A stretch of 64,000 nt of DNA from assembly GCF_005863245.1 (NCBI RefSeq), contig NZ_VBUT01000011.1:203845-267844 (forward strand), written 5' to 3'. The notes beneath the pieces are model-generated. The model saw only the letters and a list, made by a program, of their open reading frames with translations. It had not been told where the DNA came from and did no database searches. Origin of the DNA: Nocardia cyriacigeorgica (GTDB lineage: Bacteria > Actinomycetota > Actinomycetes > Mycobacteriales > Mycobacteriaceae). Below are positions 8,521 through 16,756 of the stretch, one piece after another. The position numbers and the translations under genes were made by a program. Each line of letters begins with the position of its first letter. Position 1 is the stretch's first letter.

Positions 8521-9258
8521 ATGTGCGACTCACGCCTGCCTGATCACAGCATCGTGTGTGGTGAAGCCCTCGCCACCATGCGATCCCTACCCACTGCCAC
8601 CTTCGACGCCCTCATCACCGACCCGCCCTACTGCAGCGGCGGCACCACCAGCGCCGACCGCACCACCCGCAGCGCCCGCGACAAATACGTCTCCTCCGAC
8701 TCCAAGTCCGGCCTCGCCATGCCGGACTTCCCCGACCAACGCGACCAACGGTCCTTCACCATCTGGTGCTCCATCTGGCTCACCGAAGCCCTACGCCTCG
8801 TCCGCCCCGGCGGCCAAGCCTGCATCTTCACCGACTGGCGCCAACTCCCCGCCCTCTCCGACGCCCTCCAAGTCGCCGGCTGGCGCTGGCGCGGCATCGT
8901 CATCTGGAACAAACCCGGCGCCCGCCCACAACCAGGATTCAAAAACGAAAGCGAATACGTCCTCTGGGCATCACACGGGCAAATCGCCACCGAACACAAA
9001 CCCCCAATCCTCCCCGGCACCTACAGCTACAGCACACCACGCGGAAACAACCGCCACCACATCACCGCCAAACCGGTCGAACTCATGCAACAACTCGTCC
9101 GCGTGGTACCCGCCGGATCCCGCATCCTCGACCCATTCGCAGGCAGCGGCACCACCGGAGTCGCAGCAATACTCGAAGGCCACCAATTCCTCGGAATCGA
9201 AGGCATACCCGAATACGCCGACATCGCCACACAACGACTCGCCGAAGCACGCCAGTAA
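8521..9258 (+). CDS. DNA methyltransferase (adenine-N6 or cytosine-N4, beta-type order)
   Basis: The catalytic motif DPPY is at about 34-37 and the AdoMet motif FAGSGTT at about 206-212, with a KPVEL block before it. The order (catalytic motif first) is the beta class. No restriction endonuclease lies beside it, so it is an orphan that could protect phage DNA or alter host methylation. The start at 8521 is chosen because TATCGT ends 7 bases upstream in a leaderless arrangement directly after a terminator; 8485 is an in-frame alternative. Confidence 0.85.
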   Translation: MCDSRLPDHSIVCGEALATMRSLPTATFDALITDPPYCSGGTTSADRTTRSARDKYVSSDSKSGLAMPDFPDQRDQRSFTIWCSIWLTEALRLVRPGGQACIFTDWRQLPALSDALQVAGWRWRGIVIWNKPGARPQPGFKNESEYVLWASHGQIATEHKPPILPGTYSYSTPRGNNRHHITAKPVELMQQLVRVVPAGSRILDPFAGSGTTGVAAILEGHQFLGIEGIPEYADIATQRLAEARQ

Positions 9259-9371
9259 TTCCCATCACCCCCCACCAGCAAATAGTCGGAGAACCACACC
9301 ACTCAATCGCCGTACAATAATCGCCGAACCACCAGGTGGCCTTCGAGCAGAGCAGGAGGTGACCGCCCCAC

Positions 9372-9821
9372 ATGGCGAACCATCACCGACCCGACCAACG
9401 AGCCCGCGCCCTCGCCGCTCTGCAACTCCGGATCAACGGCCACACCTGGCAAGAAATCGCCGACCGAACCGACTGGAAAACCGAAGCCGGAGTCCGCCGA
9501 GCCGTAGGCGCCCTGCTCGACAAATGGGAATCGGAATCGGTCGACGAATACCGCACCGTCCAGGATCAGCGTTACCTCGCGCTCCTGCGCGCATGGTGGC
9601 CCGCCGCAACCGGAACCCACGACGACGACCCCGACGATAAAGCCGCCGGCATCGTCCTTCGTGTAATGGAAGCCATCAACAAACTCCACGGCCTCAACCG
9701 AGAAACACCCGGCGGTAACGACCAACGGATGAGCCCCGACGAATTCCGCGCCGCGCTCGCCGAATACGTCGCCCTCCAATCGGCACCCGCCGCAGCGCTC
9801 GAACCGGCGGCCCAGCGATGA
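9372..9821 (+). CDS. HTH protein, candidate terminase small subunit
   Basis: The 149-residue protein has an N-terminal HTH-like segment (LRINGHTWQEIADRTDW, about 18-34) and a helical C-terminal half. AGGAGG lies upstream of the ATG. Its place two genes before the large terminase, and its overlap with the following gene (ATGA), fit a small terminase subunit or DNA-binding partner. A TACAAT box at 9313-9318 may be the -10 of this late unit. Confidence 0.55.
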   Translation: MANHHRPDQRARALAALQLRINGHTWQEIADRTDWKTEAGVRRAVGALLDKWESESVDEYRTVQDQRYLALLRAWWPAATGTHDDDPDDKAAGIVLRVMEAINKLHGLNRETPGGNDQRMSPDEFRAALAEYVALQSAPAAALEPAAQR

Positions 9822-10330
9822 CCGCCGCCGTCGTACAGCCCCTGGCGAAACCGATGGCGTGGACCCCGGATCCGATGCTCGCCGCAGCCGCCCGCGCCGG
9901 CGGTGTCCGGCTCCTCGACCTCGAACCCGTCGACAGGTGCTGGCTCGTCGCGTCCCTCACCGTCGAAGGCCTCACCGCCGAGGAGATCGCCGCCCGCACC
10001 GGCTGCCGCCTCCGCAAGATCCGCTACGTGCGCGCCGACCCGCTCACGACGATGATGACGAACTGGCTTGTCGCCCAAGCCCAAGCCGACGCAGCCGCCC
10101 AGCGCGCCGACGCCCTCGACCGCTGGTGCACCACCACAATCGCCCGCTGCGAGCAGACATCCAGCAAGACCCGCGAGCAGCTCGCCAGCGCGGTCGACCA
10201 GATCCGCGCACTCCGCGCCCGATGTCGCGAGCAGCAGCACCGCGTCGCCGTCTATCAGAAATACCTGGGCGCCACCCGGTCGCGCCGCCCCGCAGCCCCG
10301 GCACCCGCCGACCAGCTGGCCCTGTTCTGA
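9818..10330 (+). CDS. HTH and coiled-coil protein before terminase, alternative small terminase
   Basis: The 170-residue protein has an HTH-like segment (GLTAEEIAARTGCRLRKI, about 50-67) and a long helical region (about 85-150) likely to form a coiled coil. It overlaps the terminase gene by one base (TGATG). Small terminase subunits bind DNA through an N-terminal HTH and oligomerise by helices; this protein or its upstream neighbour could be that subunit. Confidence 0.5.
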   Translation: MTAAVVQPLAKPMAWTPDPMLAAAARAGGVRLLDLEPVDRCWLVASLTVEGLTAEEIAARTGCRLRKIRYVRADPLTTMMTNWLVAQAQADAAAQRADALDRWCTTTIARCEQTSSKTREQLASAVDQIRALRARCREQQHRVAVYQKYLGATRSRRPAAPAPADQLALF

Positions 10331-11850
10331 TGCCAGCACTCATGCAGACCGCCGCCAACGAGCAGTTCCTGCGGCGCGAACTCACCCGCCTGCGCTGCGT
10401 CCGCGACTACCCCACCGCCGGCGCCCTCGCCCAATACCTCGACCCCAGCATCCAGCAGACCGCCGCGCTGGAGATGATCGACGCCAATCTCGAATGGGCG
10501 ATCGACACCCCAGCCGCCCGGCTCATGATCTCCATGCCGTCGCAGACCGGCAAAAGCCAGCGGGTCGCGGTGGCCGGCACCCTGCGCGCACTGATGCGCC
10601 GCCCCGACTGGCGGTGCGTCCTCGCCACCCACGCCGAGCACCTGGCGCTCAAGCACTCCACCGAGATCCGCAACCTCATCCAGGCCTTCGGATCCACCGC
10701 CACCGCCGACACCGGCGAGCAGCTCCCCGACCGCCTCGGCCTCTCGGTCCCCCGCTCCGCATCCGCAGCCAAGCACTGGAAGCTCCGCGGCCACACCGGT
10801 TCGGTCACCGCGGTCGGTGTCGGCACCGCCCTCGCTGGCATCCCTGCCGACTACATGCTCCTCGACGACCTCTATGCCTCGATGGAGGACGCCGACAGCG
10901 CCGCGGTCCGCCGCCGCGTCAACTCCTGGCTCGACTCCGTCGCCCTCCAGCGCCTCGGCGCCGACGCCCCGCTCGTCGTCATCTCCACCCGCTGGAACGA
11001 ACACGACGCCCTCGCCTACCTCCAGCAGCGGATGCCCGGCGAATGGCGCGTCCTCAACTTCCCCGCCATCGCCGAACCCGGCATCCTCGACTCCCTCAAC
11101 CGAAAACCCGGCGAACTCCTCGAATCACCCCGCGGCCAGGACTGGGAGAAGATCCGCACCCAGACCCCGGCACGCGTCTGGGCAGCCATGTACCAGGGCG
11201 ACCCGAAACCGCTCAGGGGCGGCCTGTTCGAGCAGGAATGGTTCGACGACCACCGGCTCACCGGCCCCCTGCCGGAGACCCGGCTGCGCGTGGTCGCGGT
11301 CGACCCGGCCGACACCGGCGAAGGCGACGAGGCCGGCATCATCGCCGCGAGCTCCACCGTCGACGGCCGCGTCATCATCACCCACGACTGGTCCGCGCGC
11401 CTCACCTCCGCCGAATGGGCGACCCGCGCCGTGCAACTCGCCATCGCCACCGGCGCCCACGAAATCGCCGTCGAAGGCTACGCCGTGCCCACCACCTACA
11501 AACGCACCGTGGTCGAAGCCTGGAAAGCAATCCGCGACGCCGAATACCCCGGCCGCGCGCAACCGTTCCGGATCCACATGTGGCGCCGCAAAGGTGACGC
11601 CATCGCCCGCTCTGTCGGCCTACGCAACGACCTGGAGACCGGGCGATGTGTCATCGCCGGCCACCAGCTGTCCACCCTGGAAACGCAGGCCGTGGGCTGG
11701 CAGGTCGGCCAGCATCAACCCGACCGGGTCGCCGCCGCGATCATCGCTCACGACCGCACCGCCGCCCGCAAGACCGCACAGCTCGCATCCCCGGCCCGCC
11801 AGAACAACGCACCGGCCGCGGGCGGCGCTTGGTTCTCACAGCGGATCTGA
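10330..11850 (+). CDS. terL: Terminase large subunit (packaging ATPase/nuclease)
   Basis: The 506-residue protein has a Walker A-like P-loop SQTGKS at 71-76, a Walker B YMLLDD at 175-180, and after residue about 320 a nuclease-like part starting with VVAVDPADTG. It powers DNA packaging and cuts concatemers. The ATG at 10330 overlaps the previous stop; a longer frame to 9859 is only an overlap with the HTH gene. The + strand structural unit is interrupted right after this gene by a minus-strand cassette. Confidence 0.9.
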   Translation: MPALMQTAANEQFLRRELTRLRCVRDYPTAGALAQYLDPSIQQTAALEMIDANLEWAIDTPAARLMISMPSQTGKSQRVAVAGTLRALMRRPDWRCVLATHAEHLALKHSTEIRNLIQAFGSTATADTGEQLPDRLGLSVPRSASAAKHWKLRGHTGSVTAVGVGTALAGIPADYMLLDDLYASMEDADSAAVRRRVNSWLDSVALQRLGADAPLVVISTRWNEHDALAYLQQRMPGEWRVLNFPAIAEPGILDSLNRKPGELLESPRGQDWEKIRTQTPARVWAAMYQGDPKPLRGGLFEQEWFDDHRLTGPLPETRLRVVAVDPADTGEGDEAGIIAASSTVDGRVIITHDWSARLTSAEWATRAVQLAIATGAHEIAVEGYAVPTTYKRTVVEAWKAIRDAEYPGRAQPFRIHMWRRKGDAIARSVGLRNDLETGRCVIAGHQLSTLETQAVGWQVGQHQPDRVAAAIIAHDRTAARKTAQLASPARQNNAPAAGGAWFSQRI

Positions 11851-11881
11851 CCGTGCCAGTGATCAGGGAGCCTCGTCGTTG

Positions 11882-12811
11882 TCACTCAGGTGATTCTTCG
11901 GGCTCGGTATCGCTGTGTCGCTCCTTCTTTGGCATCTTGGCGAAGGTCTCGGCCGTAGCTCGGCTGAGGAGTTCTGGATCGTGCCCGCCGTACATCAACC
12001 ACCGCAGTGTGCCCCACTGCAATGCAAGGGAAGCTGCCCCGATCAATTCGGTGACAAACATCGGATCAGGGATGGATAGCGTGCGGTAGTGATCCGGCTC
12101 GTATTCGATGCGGTGCAGCAGGTTATAGGCCTCGAGGCCGAACCAGTTCTGGCCATGTCCCGCCCCGCTGGCGGCATTCCAGAGGTACGCCCAGAAATTT
12201 TCGTCGTTTCCGGTGACCTTTGCCGCGTGACGTACCAGTTTCTCGTAGCCGGGCGGCTGGTTCCGCGGCGCGGTGCTAAAGGGAAGGGTGGCGGCCCTCT
12301 GTTCGAGATCGGCGATGCGCTGATCGATCAATGATGTCTCTTCGCCGTGAGCATCCAGAGCTTGGCGGTGGTACCGGAAGTCGCGGTGCATCAGTCGGAG
12401 ATGACGCTGGACGCACTCTTCGTAGGTATTGGTGTCTCCATCGAACAGCCACACTGCATGCGTGGCTGCTTCGAGCCCAGAGCGTCCGAGCAACAGGTAA
12501 GGCCGGACGCGAACCATCCTGCTCATGCCGGGCGCGAACGAGAACGGCGCCACGTAATCAGCCCACAGTCCCAGGTTCTCCGCAGCCGCGCGCAGATATG
12601 CACGGGACCACACCGACACTTTTTCCCAGTGGTAGATCGTATCTACCTGCGCTAGAGCGCTTCCCGGGCGTGGGTCCACGGTCCTGGCCAAGACCAGCTC
12701 GCAAGCACGGATCATGTATGTGTTTGCAACCCACTTCTGAAGGTGGTCTGCAGGGACAGGAATCGATAGGTCGGTTAGTGCAGCCGGAGTAGAACCTGTG
12801 TCGCCAGTCAT
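11882..12811 (-). CDS. HEPN-like cassette protein A (paralogue of C)
   Basis: A 309-residue, mainly helical soluble protein. It shares with the protein encoded at 13702-14499 a spaced pattern: R-x2-LE (RSGLE, 110-114) followed about 105 residues later by SG-x2-HG (SGAGHG, 215-220), each in similar aromatic surroundings. DUF5677/HEPN-like families carry comparable R..E and S..HG motifs. It lies on the opposite strand to the late genes, has lower GC, and starts 6 bases after a TAGGAT box without a Shine-Dalgarno. A role as host-benefit or anti-phage cargo is inference. Confidence 0.6.
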   Translation of the reverse strand: MTGDTGSTPAALTDLSIPVPADHLQKWVANTYMIRACELVLARTVDPRPGSALAQVDTIYHWEKVSVWSRAYLRAAAENLGLWADYVAPFSFAPGMSRMVRVRPYLLLGRSGLEAATHAVWLFDGDTNTYEECVQRHLRLMHRDFRYHRQALDAHGEETSLIDQRIADLEQRAATLPFSTAPRNQPPGYEKLVRHAAKVTGNDENFWAYLWNAASGAGHGQNWFGLEAYNLLHRIEYEPDHYRTLSIPDPMFVTELIGAASLALQWGTLRWLMYGGHDPELLSRATAETFAKMPKKERHSDTEPEESPE

Positions 12812-12879
12812 GACAGCATCCTATGAATCGGCTTACCTGCAGCCGCCCCGCGCTCGCCCTGGGCGCCGATAATCGAAAC

Positions 12880-13635
12880 TTATGGGCGCCCAGCTCGGCG
12901 GCCGGGCACCAGCACATCGCCCCACGTGAGCCGAGTACTCGCCGGGTCACCCCAATCAGGAAACCACCAGGGCAGTAACTCCTCGTCAGTCTTCGGGAGT
13001 ACGAGACCGCGCCGCGGCTTTACCTCCCTCGCCACCGAGCCCAAGTAGTCGAGAAAGCGACTGCAGTCGCGCATCCAACGCATCGCTCCCAGAGCATCCG
13101 CCATCTCGTCCTCGGTGACCGTGTCCAAGTGCATTGTCGTCTGTGACCAGGGGACGCCGTCCGGCTCCTTGTCCGGATCGGGAATGTGGCGCCATGACAG
13201 GCCGCGCGGATGACCATCCGAGGTCTTGTGTGGCTCCCCAGGTGCACCCATGCGCCCAATCGTCATTGTCCGATGTGGCCGACTCCCGGAGATGGAGTCG
13301 ATGTACAGGAGGTGCGCAAGCTTGTGACGCGCCTTGCTTGTCCGTTCCGCCGCTGCCGACCACTCATCATGCGGCCACCTGACACCAAGAATCTCTGCTG
13401 CCTTCCGGATCTTGGCTGGCAGTTCGGTTTTGACTAGAGGTGGCGCGCCAGGACCAGCCGCATGGAAGTAGATCGCGTTCACCTCTGAAATCACCATCTG
13501 CCAGCAACCGACGACACTCCACGCCGTACGTTCCAGCGTTCGTGATGGGTACCAGGCGGCCTCTTCTCTACGCACCCGCTGTTCGATCTCGTGGTAGATG
13601 CGGTTCGAACGCTCCTCAAGTGTTTCGTCCTCCAC
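12880..13635 (-). CDS. HEPN-like cassette protein B with R-x4-H motif
   Basis: The 251-residue protein contains KARHKLAHLL, in which Arg103 and His108 form the R-x4-H motif of HEPN ribonucleases. A long predicted helical region precedes it and a less ordered Pro-rich tail follows. HEPN domains serve as RNases in toxin-antitoxin, abortive infection and CRISPR systems. It starts at GTG 13635, 6 bases after TAATGT, so it seems to have its own leaderless promoter. It has 66- to 68-base gaps to both neighbours, unlike the tightly overlapping phage genes. The RNase activity is inferred from the motif alone. Confidence 0.6.
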   Translation of the reverse strand: MEDETLEERSNRIYHEIEQRVRREEAAWYPSRTLERTAWSVVGCWQMVISEVNAIYFHAAGPGAPPLVKTELPAKIRKAAEILGVRWPHDEWSAAAERTSKARHKLAHLLYIDSISGSRPHRTMTIGRMGAPGEPHKTSDGHPRGLSWRHIPDPDKEPDGVPWSQTTMHLDTVTEDEMADALGAMRWMRDCSRFLDYLGSVAREVKPRRGLVLPKTDEELLPWWFPDWGDPASTRLTWGDVLVPGRRAGRP

Positions 13636-13701
13636 ACGATCACATTAGGCGCCGACGCCGCTCGCGCACTTGCGATTGCGGTCGAAGGAACGATCGGCTG
13701 C

Positions 13702-14499
13702 TTAACCCAGGTGGTTTGTCGCGCGCAGCTGCCGGAGCTCGGCCACGGTGTTCAGCAATGCGACTGCTTGCGCCACCGCGATGACGACCCTCTCGGGATC
13801 GGCGGAGAGCCGCAATGCCACTGTGTCGGGCCGCAGCGGTTCACGCTCTTCCTTGTGCGAGCTGCCGAGTATCGCCCATGGCCGGCCGTGGGCGAAGCCC
13901 GAACACAGCCGCCAAATGAATGCGATTTGCAGCGCATCCATGCGCTCGTCCACGTAGAGGACCACATCGGTGCTGAATAGGCGGCGATCGACATCCTCGT
14001 TGGGGATGCCTCGCCGGGCCGCGACCTCGAAGATGCTGTCCATGCGCGGCTTGAGGCCGCCGTAGGCGGACGGATCCAACTCCAGCGGAGTAAAGGCAGT
14101 CCTCTGGTCCTTGTAGTTCTTGGCGGACCACAGCAGCGACCGGGTTATCCGCTCGGTCCGGCTCGTCGGATGAAGAATCCAGAACGCCGCCGAAAGCGAT
14201 TCCAGCGCACCGCGAACCAGCGTGAACGGCGCCATTGTATGCAGCACCTTGCTGTCATGCACCAGGACCTTGACCGCGTGCAAGTGGTCTACCGCCACAT
14301 GGATATTGGAGTCCACGCTGTATGAGACCTCGCAAGGCTTGCTGTGTTCGTCGTCGGCTGCGAGCGAGGATCCTGCAGCGATATCCAGCGACTCACGCGT
14401 ATCGACCCGCTTCTGCCAAGCCTCAATCACTGGGACAAGCCCGTTCCACGCCTTCGCGATCTCGCTATCGGTACCGACCCATTCCTCACGCTCCACCAT
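13702..14499 (-). CDS. HEPN-like (DUF5677-like) cassette protein C
   Basis: The 265-residue protein carries RGALE at 96-100 and SGFAHG at 200-205, with the same spacing as in cassette protein A. The region around FWILHPTSRTERITRS resembles DUF5677-like helical domains. The start at 14499 is preferred; the upstream continuation of the frame to 14808 is antisense to the DUF1360 gene. It is transcribed divergently from that gene across a 49-base gap. Function is unknown; membership of one module with proteins A and B is inferred. Confidence 0.6.
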   Translation of the reverse strand: MVEREEWVGTDSEIAKAWNGLVPVIEAWQKRVDTRESLDIAAGSSLAADDEHSKPCEVSYSVDSNIHVAVDHLHAVKVLVHDSKVLHTMAPFTLVRGALESLSAAFWILHPTSRTERITRSLLWSAKNYKDQRTAFTPLELDPSAYGGLKPRMDSIFEVAARRGIPNEDVDRRLFSTDVVLYVDERMDALQIAFIWRLCSGFAHGRPWAILGSSHKEEREPLRPDTVALRLSADPERVVIAVAQAVALLNTVAELRQLRATNHLG

Positions 14500-14519
14500 G
14501 TAATACAAGCAGATCTGCC

Positions 14520-14541
14520 GCGCACCCCTGGTACGTACCGT
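14520..14541 (+). promoter_or_regulatory. Late promoter, copy 1 (GCGCAC variant)
   Basis: GCGCAC at 14520-14525, 10 bases, TACCGT at 14536-14541, then 7 bases to the ATG of the DUF1360 gene at 14549. One mismatch to GTGCAC. No Shine-Dalgarno, so the transcript would be leaderless. It lies in the divergent gap next to the HEPN-like cassette. Confidence 0.6.
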
Positions 14542-14548
14542 CCGGGCT

Positions 14549-14839
14549 ATGACCGTGCTGATCCTCGTCCTGTGGGTGCTGGCCGTCGCCCGCGTCACCC
14601 GCCTCGTCACCCGTGACAAGCTGACCGAACCGTTCCGCACCTGGGTCGTCACCCGCCGCGGTGTCGATTCGCAGATCGCGTACCTGGTGCACTGCTCGTG
14701 GTGCTCCAGCATCTGGGTCGCGTTCGCCACCGCGCCGGCCGCGATCGCGCTGTCCGGGCTGTCGTGGTGGCTGCTGCCGATCATCGCGCTCGCCGCCTCG
14801 CACCTCACCGGCCTCGGCTCGCTCCTCGACGCCGACTAA
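14549..14839 (+). CDS. DUF1360-family phage membrane protein
   Basis: A 96-residue protein with an N-terminal hydrophobic helix, a central CSWCSSIW motif (about 50-57) and a C-terminal pair of hydrophobic segments. The Cys-x2-Cys-x3-Trp pattern between helices is typical of DUF1360, common near portal genes of actinophages. Function in the family is not established. Confidence 0.8.
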   Translation: MTVLILVLWVLAVARVTRLVTRDKLTEPFRTWVVTRRGVDSQIAYLVHCSWCSSIWVAFATAPAAIALSGLSWWLLPIIALAASHLTGLGSLLDAD

Positions 14840-14851
14840 CCGCGGCGGGCC

Positions 14852-14873
14852 GTGCACGGCCGGTGATTAGCGT
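14852..14873 (+). promoter_or_regulatory. Late promoter, copy 2 (portal gene)
   Basis: GTGCAC at 14852-14857, 10 bases, TAGCGT at 14868-14873, then 8 bases to the portal ATG at 14882. No Shine-Dalgarno. Confidence 0.7.
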
Positions 14874-14881
14874 CCGCGACC

Positions 14882-16756
14882 ATGGCCCGGATCTTCGCGC
14901 GACGCAAACCCGCTGTGACCGCTGCCGTGCAACCGGTCCGCGACCCCGCCAAGGCGTTCCGCACCCAGCTCGGCAAGACCGGCACCGGCGCCTGGCAGCC
15001 GGAATCGTGGGAGATGTACGAGCTGTGCGGCGAGCTGCGCTACATCTGCACCTGGGTATCGAGCGCCCTGTCACGGTGTCGGCTCGTCGGATCCGAGATC
15101 GACCCGGAAACCGGGCGCCCCACCGGCAGCACCACCAACGCCCGAGTGAACGCCATCGTCCGCGACATCGCCGGCGGGCCCACCGGGCAGTCCCAGATCC
15201 TCAAACGCTTCGGTGTTTTCCTGACCGTGCCCGGCGAGGGCTGGGTCGCGGTCCTCACCCGCCGCAGCGGATCACGCAACGCTGATGACGCGCTGATCGA
15301 GGAGTGGCATCTGCTCGACCGGTCGGAGATCAAGTCGAAGGCCGGCGGCGACATCGTGCTCGTCCTCGCCGACGGCAGCGAGCACGACTTCGACCCGACC
15401 AGGGATGTGCTGTTCCGGGTGTATCTGCCGCATCCGCGCAACAGCCAGGAGGCCGACTCCCCCACCCGATCAGCGCTGCCCGCGCTGCGGGAGATCGTGC
15501 AGACCACCACCACTATCCGGCATGCCGGCAAGAGCCGTTTGATCGGCGGCAAGATCCTGTTCGTCCCTCAGGAGATGAGCCTGCCGAAGGCGCAGGGCGC
15601 GCCCACCGCTGCGCCGGTCGATCCGGACGCCCCGAACCTGCCCGCGCCGCCACCGGATCTGGTGGACGCGTCCCCGCAGGATTTGCAGGATCTGCTGTTC
15701 GAGGTCGCCAAGGCCGCCGCCGACGATCCCGACGCTGCAGCCGCGCACCTGCCGATCGTTGCCTCCACGCCTGGCGAGTGGAACGACAAGGTCAACCTGA
15801 TCGACCTGCACTCCGACATCAACAAGGAGCAGCTCGAGATCCGCGAGGCCGCGATCCGCCGCCTCGCCCTCGCGATGGACATTCCGCCGGAGCAGCTGCT
15901 CGGCCTGGCCGAGATGAACCACTGGAACGCGTGGGCGATGCGAGAGGACACCGTCGCCACCCACATCGTGCCGCTGCTGGAAACGATCGCCGACGCCGTC
16001 ACCACCGCGCTGCTGCGCCCGGTCCTGGAGCGCATCAACAAGGACGAGGGCACCACCCTCGACCCGGACGCGTTCGTGGTCTGGTACGATACCACCCCGC
16101 TCACACAGGACCCCGACCGCAAAGACGAAGCGCTGCAAGCCAACGAGCGCGGCGCCCTCACCAACACCTCGCTGCTCAAGCACCTCGGATTCAACCCGGA
16201 AGAGGACGGATACAACCTCGAATCCGCCGAGGGCTGGCAGCAACTGGCCCGGGACCAGGCAGCACGCAAACCGGAACTCATCCCCGTCCTCGCGCCGCTC
16301 CTCGGCGCACCGCAGGAACTGCCCGCCGGCGCGCCCGCGCAACCGGCGCCCGCGCGGCGGGCAATCGAAGCGCCCCGTGACGAAGCGCCCGCAGAACCGG
16401 GCGACGACCGGGATATCGCGGCATCGGTCGAACCGGCCCGCGCTGTGGCCACCCTGCTGCTCACCCGCGCGCTCGAGCTGGCCAGCAAGCGGCGATCCAC
16501 CCGCGCAGACCTCGACCTGGCCGCCAACGAGGACATCCCGCTCTGGCAGCTCCACACCCGCCTCACTCCCGCCCAGCCGGAGGAAGTGCCGAAGCTGATC
16601 GCCGGGTTCGATTCCGGGCTCACCACTGACATCGCCACCAGCGTCGGCCTCGACCCCCACCGCCTACGGCTGCTGGTGCGCGAGCGCGCCACCCTCGCCC
16701 TCACCACCGCCCGGACCGTGTCCATCGGCGACGACATCACGGCGGCGATGCGATGA
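14882..16756 (+). CDS. Portal protein
   Basis: The 624-residue product starts with a basic segment and has a portal-like core (about 30-400), including ALSRCRLVGSEID, a VPGEGWVAVL segment and a late helical region with SLLKHLGF. An Ala/Pro-rich linker (about 470-510) leads to a charged C-terminal extension. The portal forms the dodecameric DNA gate of the capsid. It overlaps the next gene by 4 bases (ATGA), and the placement between terminase and MuF/protease supports the assignment. Confidence 0.85.
   Translation: MARIFARRKPAVTAAVQPVRDPAKAFRTQLGKTGTGAWQPESWEMYELCGELRYICTWVSSALSRCRLVGSEIDPETGRPTGSTTNARVNAIVRDIAGGPTGQSQILKRFGVFLTVPGEGWVAVLTRRSGSRNADDALIEEWHLLDRSEIKSKAGGDIVLVLADGSEHDFDPTRDVLFRVYLPHPRNSQEADSPTRSALPALREIVQTTTTIRHAGKSRLIGGKILFVPQEMSLPKAQGAPTAAPVDPDAPNLPAPPPDLVDASPQDLQDLLFEVAKAAADDPDAAAAHLPIVASTPGEWNDKVNLIDLHSDINKEQLEIREAAIRRLALAMDIPPEQLLGLAEMNHWNAWAMREDTVATHIVPLLETIADAVTTALLRPVLERINKDEGTTLDPDAFVVWYDTTPLTQDPDRKDEALQANERGALTNTSLLKHLGFNPEEDGYNLESAEGWQQLARDQAARKPELIPVLAPLLGAPQELPAGAPAQPAPARRAIEAPRDEAPAEPGDDRDIAASVEPARAVATLLLTRALELASKRRSTRADLDLAANEDIPLWQLHTRLTPAQPEEVPKLIAGFDSGLTTDIATSVGLDPHRLRLLVRERATLALTTARTVSIGDDITAAMR

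Noticed and set aside
8489..9640. 383-residue + frame across the methyltransferase
   Set aside because: Low-complexity Ser/Pro/Thr product caused by GC-rich third positions; the real frame has DPPY and FAGSGTT.
9859..10329. Longer N-terminus for terminase
   Set aside because: This is an Arg/Pro-rich alternative reading of the HTH gene; the family start with MPALMQ at 10330 fits the overlap pattern.
10068..11597. 509-residue + frame overlapping terminase
   Set aside because: Arg/Pro/His-rich translation in another frame of the terminase gene, without a start signal or motif.
12818..13700. Known toxin-antitoxin pair of HEPN-MNT type
   Set aside because: No nucleotidyltransferase (MNT) motif GSx10DxD is visible in either neighbour, so the HEPN-MNT assignment is not supported.
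14500..14808. N-terminal extension of cassette protein C
   Set aside because: It is antisense to the DUF1360 gene and its promoter, Arg/Thr/Ser-rich, and unlike the helical body that begins at 14499.
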